32,696 nt of DNA from an uncultured Clostridia bacterium (GTDB lineage: Bacteria; Bacillota; Clostridia; UBA1381). Below, piece after piece: positions 1 through 6,856 of the stretch; position 1 is the stretch's first letter; each line of letters starts with the position of its first letter. The notes under the pieces were generated by a model that ran no database searches, was not told where the DNA came from, and was given only the letters and a program-made list of their open reading frames with translations. The DNA is taken from contig CANQJC010000023.1 in the NCBI GenBank assembly GCA_947624165.1, forward strand, positions 1-32,696, in the 5' to 3' direction. Both the position numbers and the translations under genes were made by a program.

Positions 1-1115
1 TCGGAAAAATTGTTGTTATAATAGTATTTTTGGTACAATCCGCTGCTGCAATCCCAGCATACCGCTACGCCGCCGTATTTGACGATCGCGCGTTTGAGGG
101 CGTCTATATCGGTCTTGCTGTCGGGGACATTGACTGCGTTTTCGAGCAGGTACGCGGGCTTGCTTATCCGCTCCTCGTCCGACGCGGTCGAAAGCGCGGG
201 CGCGCTCCAGCGAAGCATCGCGTAAACGGCATCGTGCGTTCCGGCACCCGAGTACCAGCCGACGAAGGAATCACTGTAATCGGGCAGATTGTTGCCCAAG
301 GGGTCGAGGGCGGGATTTAAGAAGGCGTTGGCGAGATGCTGCTCGTTAAAGTGGAGCGAATTGGCAGACGCGTTCGCGTCGATACCCTTTCGCAGAATGT
401 TTATTTCAGCCGCGCCCGTAACGGCGTACGCCCAGCAGATATTGCCCTTTTGAGTTCTGACGGGCGTTACGATACCGTACTTGCGTCCGTCGTATGACGG
501 CAGCTTCGCAAGCTCGTCGATCGCCGCGTCGTTGGCGGATAGAAGCTCCTCCAAGCTGTCGGGTACGTGCGACGTGTCGATATTCGGCGTAGGCGTCGGC
601 GTAGGTTCAGGAGTTGGCGTGGGCGTCGGCGTCGGTGTAGGTATTGGAGTAGGTGTTGGAGTTGGTGTTGGCGTAGGTGTGGGTTCTGATGTGGGTTCGG
701 GCGTTGCGGTTGCGATAGGCGTGGGTTCGGGGGAAGGGGTGTCGTCAGGCGGCGCGGGTATCTCCTCGCGCGTGAGCGTCGACAGCACGCCGCACGACGG
801 CGTTATGCTCTCCATGTCCCACAGAAACAGCTTTGCCGTGTCGGCCGACGCTTCTATCGTCGTTTGAGCGAACGCCGCGCCGTCATGCGTCGCACCGATG
901 CTTACGCCGACAAGTCTGTTATCGGAATATACAGCCAAAATGAGCGATCGACCGTCCTCCGCGCCCGATACTGACACGGACAGCGCGCCGTCGCAAAGCT
1001 TTGCATCGCTCCATTGAACGCTTACTTCCGCGTGCGTCGGTGGCATATGGCACAGAAATAAAACCGCGCTTAAAATAAGCGACGCGAAACGCCGTGCTCC
1101 GATGCGGATATTCAT
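1..1115 (-). CDS. Secreted papain-like (C1) cysteine protease with Pro-Thr linker, 3' end missing
   Basis: The gene runs leftward and is open at the window edge after about 371 codons. Residues 1-29 form a signal peptide (Arg-rich start, hydrophobic stretch LILSAVLFL, cleavage likely after THA). Residues about 30-105 look like the small beta-sandwich domain common in clostridial surface proteins, ending in [13 protein letters not shown] linker of almost pure PT repeats covers about 120-178. The protease domain follows: [15 protein letters not shown] near residue 227 holds the catalytic Cys in the C1 context Q...CW(A/S)(F/Y)A. The catalytic His and Asn would lie beyond the window. ATG at 1115 is preceded by AAAGGGGG. 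It is divergent from the ribosomal protein cluster. The likely role is extracellular or wall-associated proteolysis. The family call is strong; the substrate is unknown. Confidence 0.85.
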   Translation of the reverse strand, partial: MNIRIGARRFASLILSAVLFLCHMPPTHAEVSVQWSDAKLCDGALSVSVSGAEDGRSLILAVYSDNRLVGVSIGATHDGAAFAQTTIEASADTAKLFLWDMESITPSCGVLSTLTREEIPAPPDDTPSPEPTPIATATPEPTSEPTPTPTPTPTPTPIPTPTPTPTPTPEPTPTPTPNIDTSHVPDSLEELLSANDAAIDELAKLPSYDGRKYGIVTPVRTQKGNICWAYAVTGAAEINILRKGIDANASANSLHFNEQHLANAFLNPALDPLGNNLPDYSDSFVGWYSGAGTHDAVYAMLRWSAPALSTASDEERISKPAYLLENAVNVPDSKTDIDALKRAIVKYGGVAVCWDCSSGLYQKYYYNNNFS

Positions 1116-1153
1116 GCCAACCGCCCCCTTTTACGTGGATTTTCCTTACGGAT

Positions 1154-1182
1154 ATTTTATCATATATAATGTAAAAACGCAA
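1154..1182 (-). promoter_or_regulatory. Candidate promoter for the cysteine protease gene
   Basis: Read on the minus strand, TTGCGT (1182-1177) and TAAAAT (1159-1154) are separated by 17 bases, about 40 bases before the ATG at 1115. The -35 box is only a fair match, so this is a candidate. Confidence 0.45.
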
Positions 1183-1331
1183 TAGCGTTCCGTCGTCGGT
1201 TCGGGCGTATTTTAAGACGTTTTCGCCGCCGCCGTATAGCGCGGCGAAGGCGCGGGAAGGAGCGCGCTTGACACGGGAACGTCAAAATCTTCACCTTTTT
1301 GCAAAAAATAAAATTTTTTTTAAAAAACAGC

Positions 1332-1360
1332 TTGACTTATGCGTATCTTAATGGTATAAT
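1332..1360 (+). promoter_or_regulatory. Strong sigma-A-type promoter for rpmG-secE-nusG
   Basis: TTGACT (1332-1337) and TATAAT (1355-1360) are separated by exactly 17 bases, with A/T-rich DNA upstream. Transcription would begin near 1367, giving a leader of about 65 bases before rpmG. It probably also serves rplK-rplA, since I see no terminator or good promoter between nusG and rplK. Confidence 0.85.
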
Positions 1361-1432
1361 ACACATGATTGAACAAGAAGTTCTTTTTTTTGTGCTGAAA
1401 TAAAAGAACATACAAATACGGAGGTGTAAAAA

Positions 1433-1582
1433 ATGAGAGTAAAAATCACGTTGGCTTGCTCCGAGTGCAAGCAGAGAAATTACAACACGATGAAGAATAA
1501 GAAAAACGATCCCGACAGACTTGAGATGAACAAATACTGCAAGTTTTGCAGAAAGCACACTCTTCATAAGGAAACCAAATAA
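1433..1582 (+). CDS. rpmG: 50S ribosomal protein L33
   Basis: The product has 49 residues, starts [17 protein letters not shown] and ends [16 protein letters not shown]. Two CxxC knuckles (CSEC and CKFC) make this the zinc-binding form of L33. It is a small protein of the large subunit near the E site. The ATG at 1433 follows GGAGGTG at 1420-1426. Its place directly ahead of secE and nusG is the usual bacterial arrangement. Family, length and context all agree. Confidence 0.97.
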   Translation: MRVKITLACSECKQRNYNTMKNKKNDPDRLEMNKYCKFCRKHTLHKETK

Positions 1583-1611
1583 AAACCCAGTTGATTAAGG
1601 ATGTGAAAACT

Positions 1612-1842
1612 ATGGCTGATACAAATTTAGCGAAAACAAAGAAAGCCGGCTTCGGTACGAGAGTAAAGAGATTTTTCAGAGATACCAAGGCGGAGCTTAA
1701 AAAGGTCACATGGCCCACAAGGGAACAGCTTATTCACAATACCGGCGTAATTATAGTATTCATTATAATAATTACAATAATCCTTTCGGTGCTTGACGTT
1801 GCGTTCTCGCAGCTTTTCAAAGCTCTGACGAATATACTGTAA
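1612..1842 (+). CDS. secE: Preprotein translocase subunit SecE
   Basis: This 76-residue protein has a basic amphipathic N-terminal part (about residues 10-40) containing FFRDTKAELKKVTWPTREQL, the conserved SecE motif, then one membrane segment at about 44-67. SecE clamps the SecY channel in the cytoplasmic membrane. I chose ATG at 1612, preceded by AAGGATGTG. An in-frame TTG at 1591 would add seven residues but lacks a spaced ribosome binding site. It lies between rpmG and nusG, which is the standard order. The short single-span form is typical of Bacillota. Confidence 0.95.
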   Translation: MADTNLAKTKKAGFGTRVKRFFRDTKAELKKVTWPTREQLIHNTGVIIVFIIIITIILSVLDVAFSQLFKALTNIL

Positions 1843-1881
1843 TTTAAGTTGCAAGATAACAGTCAGGGAAGGAGAACGGTT

Positions 1882-2406
1882 ATGGCAGGAGATGCAAAGT
1901 GGTATGTGGCGCACACATACTCCGGTTATGAGAACAAAGTCAAAGCCAATATCGAGAAATCTGTTGAAAACCGCGGTATGCAGGATCTTATTCTTGACGT
2001 AAAGGTACCGACGGAGGACGTTGTCGAGGAAAAGGGCGACACAAAAAAGGTGGTAAAGCGCAAGCTTTTCCCAGGTTATGTCGTTGTAAAGATGGTGATG
2101 ACGGACGAGAGCTGGTACATCGTGAGAAACACGCGCGGCGTTACCGGTTTCGTGGGTCCCGGCTCAAAACCCGTTCCGCTTTCGGACGATGAAGTGGAGC
2201 GTATGGGCGTCGAGATAATCCGTATGAAGGATATTGACTTTGCCATCGGAGACACTGTTTCCATTAAATCCGGCCCCATGGAGGGCTTTTCGGGTAAGGT
2301 TACGAGCATCAATAACGAAACGCGTAAAATCAACGTCGCCGTTTCCATGTTCGGACGCGAAACGCCCGTAGAAATAGACTATACGCAGGTGGAACACCTG
2401 GATTAG
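1882..2406 (+). CDS. nusG: Transcription termination/antitermination protein NusG
   Basis: The protein has 174 residues with the two NusG domains. The N-terminal NGN domain begins KWYVAHTYSGYENKVK and contains FPGYVVVKM and RNTRGVTGFVG. The C-terminal KOW domain starts near residue 120 with GDTVSIKSGPMEGFSGKV. NusG binds RNA polymerase and affects pausing, termination and coupling to translation. The ATG at 1882 has GGAAGGAG upstream; an in-frame start at 1849 would be badly placed. It is directly downstream of secE and upstream of rplK, as in most bacteria. Confidence 0.97.
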   Translation: MAGDAKWYVAHTYSGYENKVKANIEKSVENRGMQDLILDVKVPTEDVVEEKGDTKKVVKRKLFPGYVVVKMVMTDESWYIVRNTRGVTGFVGPGSKPVPLSDDEVERMGVEIIRMKDIDFAIGDTVSIKSGPMEGFSGKVTSINNETRKINVAVSMFGRETPVEIDYTQVEHLD

Positions 2407-2426
2407 TCGGCTTGTATTATTTTCAG

Positions 2427-2455
2427 ATATAAACGGGAAAGACCCGTTTGTATAT
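2427..2455 (+). other. Strong hairpin in the nusG-rplK spacer
   Basis: AAACGGG (2431-2437) pairs with CCCGTTT (2443-2449) across a five-base loop. Flanking ATAT segments can extend the stem past one bulged G. No T-run follows, so it is not an ordinary intrinsic terminator. It may be an RNA processing site or part of the leader controlling rplK. Confidence 0.5.
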
Positions 2456-2470
2456 ATCCCTCTGGTAACA

Positions 2471-2517
2471 GTGGGAGGAGCGAAGGGCGAACGCCCCGAA
2501 CGCTCCGCAAATACCAC
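2471..2517 (+). promoter_or_regulatory. Putative L1-binding leader ahead of rplK
   Basis: GTGG (2471-2474) pairs with CCAC (2514-2517). Inside is an asymmetric loop (GA on the left, seven bases GCAAATA on the right), then a stem GGAGCG/CGCTCC (2477-2482, 2501-2506) capped by GGGC-GAAC-GCCC. This short stem, asymmetric loop, second stem plan resembles the L1 site that E. coli uses for feedback on the L11-L1 operon. The rplK ribosome binding site lies 14 bases downstream at 2531. The pairing is seen directly; the function is inferred. Confidence 0.6.
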
Positions 2518-2543
2518 ATTATTTTTCTTAGGAGGTGGCCATT

Positions 2544-2969
2544 ATGGCACAAAAGGTTGTAGGATATATTAAACTGCAAATTCCTGCCGGAAAAGCAACC
2601 CCGGCACCCCCTGTCGGACCGGCTCTCGGTCAGCACGGCGTAAACATTATGCAGTTTGCAAAGGAATTCAACGAAAAGACAGCGAAGGACGCGGGTCTTA
2701 TAATCCCCGTAGTTATTACGGTGTATGCGGACCGTTCTTTCTCATTCGTAACGAAAACGCCGCCCGCTGCGGTTCTTATCAAGAAGGCTTGTAAGATAGA
2801 AAGCGGTTCGGGCGTTCCCAACAAGACAAAGGTAGCCACAATTTCCAAAGCCGATCTTCAGGCTATCGCTGAACAAAAAATGCCCGACCTTAACGCGGGA
2901 AGCATCGAAGCCGCTATGAGTATGATAGCCGGTACGTGCAGAAGCATGGGCGTTCTTATCGGAGACTAA
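2544..2969 (+). CDS. rplK: 50S ribosomal protein L11
   Basis: The product has 141 residues. The N-terminal domain carries [20 protein letters not shown], the proline-rich helix of L11. The C-terminal RNA-binding domain ends [13 protein letters not shown]11 binds 23S rRNA at the GTPase-associated centre and contacts elongation factors. ATG at 2544 sits eight bases from GGAGG (2531-2535). An in-frame GTG at 2535 overlaps that site and is not a plausible start. Length and sequence are typical. It is followed by rplA. Confidence 0.97.
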   Translation: MAQKVVGYIKLQIPAGKATPAPPVGPALGQHGVNIMQFAKEFNEKTAKDAGLIIPVVITVYADRSFSFVTKTPPAAVLIKKACKIESGSGVPNKTKVATISKADLQAIAEQKMPDLNAGSIEAAMSMIAGTCRSMGVLIGD

Positions 2970-2982
2970 TTTGTTAAAGGAA

Positions 2983-3012
2983 GTGGGAGAGATAATGATC
3001 TCGTCTGACCAC
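2983..3012 (+). promoter_or_regulatory. Second L1-site-like hairpin, ahead of rplA
   Basis: GTGG (2983-2986) pairs with CCAC (3009-3012). The asymmetric loop is GA on the left and GTCTGA on the right, and the inner stem is GAGAT/ATCTC (2989-2993, 2998-3002) with loop AATG. The plan matches the element ahead of rplK at 2471-2517, although the inner stem sequence differs. GAAGGAGG for rplA begins at 3013, directly after the hairpin, so a bound protein would block rplA initiation. The assignment to L1 is inference. Confidence 0.55.
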
Positions 3013-3028
3013 GAAGGAGGATTACGAA

Positions 3029-3721
3029 ATGTTTAGAGGAAAGAAATATCAAGACAGCGCAAAGCTTGTCGAAAAATCAAAGCTTTACGACACAAACGAA
3101 GCCATGGAGCTTGTTACAAAGACCTCCAAGGCAAAGTTTGACGAAACGGTTGAAGCGCATATAAGACTGGGCGTCGATTCAAGACACGCCGACCAGCAGG
3201 TCAGAGGCGCGATAGTGCTTCCGCACGGAACAGGTAAAACGGCGAGAGTTCTCGTATTTGCGAAGGGTCCCAAGGCTGACGAAGCTCAGGCGGCGGGCGC
3301 GGATTATGTCGGCGAAGCCGATCTCGTTCAGAAGATACAGGGTGAAAACTGGTTTGATTTCGACGTTGTTGTTGCAACTCCCGACATGATGGGCGTTGTG
3401 GGACGTCTCGGTAAGGTTCTGGGTCCGAAGGGACTTATGCCGTCGCCGAAGGCGGGTACGGTAACGATGGACGTTACAAAGGCGGTCAACGAGATCAAAG
3501 CAGGTAAAGTTGAATACAGACTTGACAAGACAAACATCATTCACTGTCCGATAGGCAAGGCGTCGTTCGGCGCGGCGAAGCTTCAGGAGAATTTCGAAGC
3601 TCTCATCGGAGCCGTTATAAAGGCTAAGCCGGCGGCTGCAAAGGGTCAGTATTTGAGAAGCGTCGTTGTCGCTTCGACGATGGGACCCGGCATAAAAATT
3701 AACCAGGCAAAGCTCGGTTAA
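3029..3721 (+). CDS. rplA: 50S ribosomal protein L1
   Basis: This 230-residue protein has the usual L1 length. Landmarks are the N-terminal half with [24 protein letters not shown] and the second domain with [21 protein letters not shown], the family signature. L1 forms the mobile stalk beside the E site that helps release deacylated tRNA, and in several organisms it represses translation of its own operon. The ATG at 3029 follows GAAGGAGG with a spacing of eight bases. It is the last gene of the rplK-rplA pair; rplJ has its own promoter seven bases after the stop. Confidence 0.97.
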   Translation: MFRGKKYQDSAKLVEKSKLYDTNEAMELVTKTSKAKFDETVEAHIRLGVDSRHADQQVRGAIVLPHGTGKTARVLVFAKGPKADEAQAAGADYVGEADLVQKIQGENWFDFDVVVATPDMMGVVGRLGKVLGPKGLMPSPKAGTVTMDVTKAVNEIKAGKVEYRLDKTNIIHCPIGKASFGAAKLQENFEALIGAVIKAKPAAAKGQYLRSVVVASTMGPGIKINQAKLG

Positions 3722-3727
3722 AAAAAC

Positions 3728-3756
3728 TTGACAACTGATTCATACTGTGATACAAT
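3728..3756 (+). promoter_or_regulatory. Near-consensus promoter for rplJ-rplL
   Basis: TTGACA (3728-3733) is followed after 17 bases by TACAAT (3751-3756). It starts only seven bases after the rplA stop. Transcripts would begin near 3763, just ahead of the L10 leader RNA, so rplJ-rplL can be expressed separately from rplK-rplA. Confidence 0.85.
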
Positions 3757-3773
3757 GTCACAGTTGAATAAAT

Positions 3774-3867
3774 CCGTAGACAGTAGGCTGCCGCGCGAGC
3801 GGCGTAAGTCCAACCGAGGGTTAATTGGTAGGATTACTATGGCTCTTTGCGTCTACGGCAAAGAGCC
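3774..3867 (+). ncRNA. Ribosomal protein L10 leader RNA
   Basis: The element matches the known L10 leader in order and sequence style: a closing stem CCGTAGAC (3774-3781) with GTCTACGG (3851-3858), a GCGA tetraloop hairpin (GCCGC 3790-3794, GCGGC 3799-3803), a conserved CAACCGAGGGTTAATTGG segment near 3811-3828 and GGATTACTATGG. In Bacillota L10, with L12, binds this RNA and lowers expression of rplJ-rplL. Here the 3' strand of the closing stem is also the loop of a terminator hairpin, which suggests attenuation. Confidence 0.92.
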
Positions 3868-3876
3868 TTCTTTTTT
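3841..3876 (+). terminator. Attenuator terminator in the L10 leader
   Basis: GGCTCTTTG (3841-3849) pairs with CAAAGAGCC (3859-3867), followed by TTCTTTTTT. The hairpin is strong. Its loop GTCTACG is the partner of CCGTAGAC at 3774-3781, so the leader closing stem and this terminator compete for the same bases. Confidence 0.88.
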
Positions 3877-3934
3877 AACACGCCGAGCGCGTGCAGAGAA
3901 GGCATATCAGAATTTTACGGGAGGTGAAAAGAAT

Positions 3935-4666
3935 ATGCCAAGTGAAAAAGTTTTGGAAGCAAAGAAAGCGCAGGTAGCGGAGGTCGTCGACGTTTTAAAA
4001 AACGCTCAGACGGGCGTTATCGTCGACTATCGCGGTCTTACCGTTGAAGAGGATACCGATCTTCGCTCAAAGCTTCGCGCCGCGAACGTAAAGTATTTCG
4101 TTATGAAGAACACTCTTCTTCTCCGCGCGGCAAAGGAAGTGGGTCTCGACGCTCTTGAGGAAGCCCTGCACGGACCGACTGCGATCGCTGTATCCGCAGA
4201 GGACGCTGTCGCTCCCGCAAAGGTACTTTCCGATTTTGCAAAGAACAATGAAAAGCTCGAAATCAAGTCGGGTTTCATGGACGGCGCGGTTATGTCGCTT
4301 GATGAAATCAAGAAGCTCGCGTCAACGCCGAACCTTGAAACATTGATCGCTAAGATGATGGGCAGCCTGAATTCGCCGATCTCGTCACTCGCCCGCACAT
4401 TGCAGGCTATCGTTGACGGTGGTAAGGAAATTTCCGAGTTAATAGCGGAAAAGGCAGGCGAAGCAAGCGCGGAAGCTCCCGCGGAGGAGACTGCGGCTGA
4501 GGAAGCACCGGCTGAAGAAAAAGCCGAGGAAGCTCCCGCCGAGGAAGCTCCGGCTGAGGAAGCACCCGCTGAAGAAAAAGCCGAGGAAGCTCCGGCTGAA
4601 GAAAAGACCGAAGAAGCTCCCGCTGAGGAGACTCCGGCAGAGGAAACGGCGGCTGACGCCGAGTAA
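3935..4666 (+). CDS. rplJ: 50S ribosomal protein L10 with long acidic C-terminal extension
   Basis: The protein has 243 residues, while the family is usually about 165-175. Residues 1-171 are ordinary L10: GVIVDYRGLTVEED near 27-40, KYFVMKNTLLLRAA, HGPTAIA, and the helix NSPISSLARTLQAIVDGGKE that carries L12 dimers. Residues about 172-243 consist almost only of Ala, Glu and Pro with a few Lys and Thr, in EEAPAEE-type repeats. ATG at 3935 follows GGGAGGTG at 3919-3926. An upstream in-frame start would read through the leader and terminator and is rejected. L10 anchors the L7/L12 stalk and also acts on its own leader. The tail has no assigned role. Confidence 0.95.
   Translation: MPSEKVLEAKKAQVAEVVDVLKNAQTGVIVDYRGLTVEEDTDLRSKLRAANVKYFVMKNTLLLRAAKEVGLDALEEALHGPTAIAVSAEDAVAPAKVLSDFAKNNEKLEIKSGFMDGAVMSLDEIKKLASTPNLETLIAKMMGSLNSPISSLARTLQAIVDGGKEISELIAEKAGEASAEAPAEETAAEEAPAEEKAEEAPAEEAPAEEAPAEEKAEEAPAEEKTEEAPAEETPAEETAADAE
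4471..4657 (+). repeat. Degenerate tandem repeat coding for the L10 acidic tail
   Basis: Near-copies of a 15-base unit like GAGGAAGCTCCGGCT, encoding E-E-A-P-A, recur through this stretch with some 18-base spacers that add E-K-A. Synonymous differences between copies indicate the repeat is not freshly expanded but kept for its protein composition. It lies wholly inside rplJ. Confidence 0.8.
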
Positions 4667-4704
4667 TTTGGGAAAAACGTTATATCAAATAGGAGGAAAA
4701 TAAA

Positions 4705-5079
4705 ATGGCAGATTTAAATGCAATTCTTGATTCGATCAAGGAATTAAAGTTACTTGAAGTTGCTGAGCTCGTTAAGATGATGGAAGAAGAGTTCGGCGTA
4801 AGCGCGGCGGCTCCCGTAATGGTAGCCGGTGCGGCAGGCGACGCCGGTGCGGCGGGTGCCGACGAGAAGAGCGAGTTTGACGTAGTTCTCGCGGAAGCGG
4901 GTGCGTCGAAGCTCGGCGTAATTAAGGTAGTAAGAGAAATCACAGGTCTCGGTCTTAAGGAAGCCAAGGCTCTTGTTGACGGCGCGCCCAACACTGTTAA
5001 GGAAGCCGTTGCCAAGGACGAAGCCGAGGCTATGAAGGCTAAGCTTGAGGAAGCCGGCGCAAAGGTAGAATTGAAGTAA
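4705..5079 (+). CDS. rplL: 50S ribosomal protein L7/L12
   Basis: This 124-residue protein has the three-part L12 plan: an N-terminal dimerising helix ([20 protein letters not shown]), an Ala/Gly-rich hinge at about 34-52, and a C-terminal domain beginning [12 protein letters not shown] and containing [20 protein letters not shown], the factor-binding face. L12 dimers on L10 recruit translation GTPases. ATG at 4705 follows AGGAGG at 4691-4696. It is co-transcribed with rplJ. Unusually, yceD-rpmF follows instead of rpoB. Confidence 0.97.
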   Translation: MADLNAILDSIKELKLLEVAELVKMMEEEFGVSAAAPVMVAGAAGDAGAAGADEKSEFDVVLAEAGASKLGVIKVVREITGLGLKEAKALVDGAPNTVKEAVAKDEAEAMKAKLEEAGAKVELK

Positions 5080-5119
5080 TTTTGCTCTGATTTTTATCTG
5101 TCGGCGTTAGGAGTAAGAT

Positions 5120-5632
5120 ATGACCATAGATGTATCGGCTATTCTCAAGGAAACGGGAGGAAAAATGGACGTTGACGGCGAAGCCGCCTTGTCCGACACT
5201 GAATTTCTTGGGGAAACGTATCGTTTCACGGCTCCGCTGAAAATAAAAGGGCATATTTCCAACAACGGAAAGTCGCTTATATTAAACGCGGTATGCGAAG
5301 GTGAAATGATTACCGAATGCGCCAGATGTATGAAGGATATAACCGTCCCGATAAATTTCCTTATCGACGAGAACCTTGTTCGCGCCGGCGAGGAAGCATC
5401 GGAGGACGACGACGTTATCGTTTTCGAGGATACGCAAATCGACCTTGACGATATCGCCGCAGCGTGTTTTTTGATGAATATAGAGGGAAGGTATTTGTGC
5501 AGAGACGACTGCAAGGGACTTTGTCCCGAATGCGGCGCGGATCTGAACGAAGGCGACTGCGGCTGCCGCACGGATACTATCGATCCGAGGTGGTCTGCGC
5601 TGGCGGATATAATAAATAAGGATAAACAGTGA
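5120..5632 (+). CDS. YceD/DUF177-family protein
   Basis: The product has 170 residues and matches the DUF177 (YceD) family, which in many bacteria lies directly ahead of rpmF, as here. A central CARC motif (ECARCMKDI) is followed by an acidic region, then a Cys-rich end [24 protein letters not shown]. The four or more paired Cys residues suggest a metal site in this Gram-positive-type version. DUF177 proteins have been linked to 23S rRNA accumulation; the biochemical activity is not settled. ATG at 5120 follows TAGGAG at 5109-5114. Confidence 0.88.
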   Translation: MTIDVSAILKETGGKMDVDGEAALSDTEFLGETYRFTAPLKIKGHISNNGKSLILNAVCEGEMITECARCMKDITVPINFLIDENLVRAGEEASEDDDVIVFEDTQIDLDDIAAACFLMNIEGRYLCRDDCKGLCPECGADLNEGDCGCRTDTIDPRWSALADIINKDKQ

Positions 5633-5663
5633 AACAGTCAGAGAGAATTATGGAGGTGTAATT

Positions 5664-5843
5664 ATGGCAGTACCCAAGGGTAAAGTTTCAAAAGCCAGAA
5701 GAAATAAAAGACGCGCCAATTGGAAGCTTTCCGTGCCTAACATGGTAAAGTGTCCACAGTGCGGCGAATTTAAGATGCCTCATAAGGTTTGTAAGTTCTG
5801 CGGATATTATAACGGTAAAGAAGTTATAAAAGTTGAGGATTGA
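5664..5843 (+). CDS. rpmF: 50S ribosomal protein L32
   Basis: The product has 59 residues: [20 protein letters not shown] at the N-terminus, then a zinc ribbon with CPQC and CKFC. This is the four-Cys form of L32. The ATG at 5664 is preceded by GGAGGTG at 5652-5658. It follows yceD by 31 bases and ends 19 bases before a terminator, so the pair closes this ribosomal transcription block. Confidence 0.97.
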   Translation: MAVPKGKVSKARRNKRRANWKLSVPNMVKCPQCGEFKMPHKVCKFCGYYNGKEVIKVED

Positions 5844-5862
5844 TTCGGCTTATAATCAGAAT

Positions 5863-5903
5863 AAGACGCTCCGTGTCATTTGAAACACGGCGCGTCTTTT
5901 TTT
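5863..5903 (+). terminator. Intrinsic terminator after rpmF
   Basis: AAGACGC (5863-5869) pairs with GCGTCTT (5892-5898), and CCGTGT (5871-5876) pairs with ACACGG (5885-5890). The loop is CATTTGAA, and the stem is followed by a run of T to 5903. Confidence 0.92.
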
Positions 5904-5914
5904 GTACAAAAGCA

Positions 5915-5944
5915 TGGACAAAATACGGGGAAATGAGGTATAAT
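5915..5944 (+). promoter_or_regulatory. Promoter for the RadC-family gene
   Basis: TGGACA (5915-5920) and TATAAT (5939-5944) are 18 bases apart. It lies just after the rpmF terminator and about 34 bases ahead of the chosen start at 5978, which supports that start over in-frame ones farther upstream. Confidence 0.7.
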
Positions 5945-5977
5945 AAAATCATTGATGAAAAAACGGTGGTGAATAAA

Positions 5978-6673
5978 ATGTCGGGAAACATACATGAACG
6001 TCACAGGGAGCGGCTGCGCGCCGAGTTTGCGAACGGCGGCTTCAAGGACTGGCACGAGCATAAGACGCTGGAATACATTCTGCAATACTCCCGTCCGCGC
6101 GTCGACACAAATGAGATAGCGCATAATCTGATCAACGCGTGCGGCGGCTTCGCCGAAGTATTCAAAGCGTCCGACGAGGTCCTTATGAGCGTGGACGGCG
6201 TCGGTTCCAAAACGGTCGAGTATATACATATGCTCGGCGAATTTGTCAGATATTACAACGGGGTGAGATTTGAAGCGAACAGACTTGAGCTTAACAGTGA
6301 AAGCTGCTGCGAGTATCTGCTGAATCTCTTCGACGGAAAATCGCGCGAATATTTTTATATGATTTGCCTTGACTCGCGCAGCCGCATATTATACTGCGGA
6401 GCACTTTTTGAGGGCGGCTTCGACAACATGGACGTGGACACGTCGAAAATAGTGCGGACGGCGGTGCTCTACGATGCGGCTTACGTCGTGTTCGCGCATA
6501 ATCATCCCAGCGGTATCGCGAAGCCCTCGAACAACGATATCATAACTACGCACGTTATCGAACGCGCGCTCAAATACGTAAACGTTGAGGTGCGCGATCA
6601 TATAATCATCGCGCTCGGAAAATGCTCGAGTATGTTTAACGAAGGGCTTCTTCTCAGACAGCGCGGCAAATAA
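5978..6673 (+). CDS. radC: RadC-family JAB-domain protein
   Basis: The product has 231 residues. The N-terminal half has a helix-hairpin-helix (LMSVDGVGSKTVEYI, about 65-80), and the C-terminal half is the RadC JAB/MPN metalloprotease-like domain with HNHPSGIAKPSNND, the H-x-H-P-S-G...D zinc signature. Members are called DNA repair protein RadC by history, but the repair role in E. coli is doubtful and the cellular role is unknown. The start at 5978 (MSGNIHERHRERLR) has a weak GGTGGTG upstream. An in-frame reading from 5840 would cross a terminator and the promoter, so I rejected it. It appears to be a single-gene unit. Confidence 0.85.
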   Translation: MSGNIHERHRERLRAEFANGGFKDWHEHKTLEYILQYSRPRVDTNEIAHNLINACGGFAEVFKASDEVLMSVDGVGSKTVEYIHMLGEFVRYYNGVRFEANRLELNSESCCEYLLNLFDGKSREYFYMICLDSRSRILYCGALFEGGFDNMDVDTSKIVRTAVLYDAAYVVFAHNHPSGIAKPSNNDIITTHVIERALKYVNVEVRDHIIIALGKCSSMFNEGLLLRQRGK

Positions 6674-6761
6674 TAAATACACGCGTTCGCGCCGCCTTTT
6701 ATGGGGTTAATTTATACAAAAGTATTTTGATAAAAACGGTCATATTTGGCGTTTGACAATA

Positions 6762-6790
6762 TTGACTTTGCAAAATTGATGTGGTAGTAT
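6762..6790 (+). promoter_or_regulatory. Candidate promoter for hom-thrB-lysC
   Basis: TTGACT (6762-6767) and TAGTAT (6785-6790) are 17 bases apart. A second TTGACA lies at 6753-6758 without a matching -10. The leader to the hom start would be about 60 bases. I did not recognise a riboswitch or T-box in it. Confidence 0.65.
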
Positions 6791-6856
6791 ATTCTATTAT
6801 AGGTATAACTATGCATATAAACGAATTTATTTTATAGAAGATAGGGAGGCTAAAGA

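Larger units (their letters stand above)
1116..1432. other. Divergent intergenic region between the protease gene and rpmG
   Basis: This 317-base stretch has no credible gene. It holds a likely leftward promoter near 1154-1182 and a near-consensus rightward promoter at 1332-1360. Between them is a GC-rich dyad (TTCGCCGC at 1222-1229, GCGGCGAA at 1241-1248) without a T-run, then an A/T-rich stretch at about 1296-1328 just upstream of the rightward promoter that could act as an UP-like element. I saw no tRNA or other RNA gene here. Confidence 0.6.

Noticed and set aside
481-867. Plus-strand open frame rich in Gly-Val repeats
   Set aside because: It is the antisense shadow of the Pro-Thr linker of the minus-strand protease, whose frame is continuous with a signal peptide and a C1 motif.
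1222-1248. GC-rich hairpin as a terminator or RNA gene
   Set aside because: It has no T-run on either strand, and no conserved RNA sequence was recognised.
3728-3934. In-frame upstream extension of rplJ
   Set aside because: It would translate through the promoter, the L10 leader and a terminator; the ATG at 3935 has a strong ribosome binding site and begins like normal L10.
4471-4657. Possible CRISPR-like or minisatellite array
   Set aside because: The repeats are short, contiguous, in frame with rplJ and vary at synonymous positions; there are no spacers.
5840-5977. N-terminal extension of the RadC-family protein
   Set aside because: The extension crosses the rpmF terminator and the likely promoter; normal RadC similarity begins near 5978.
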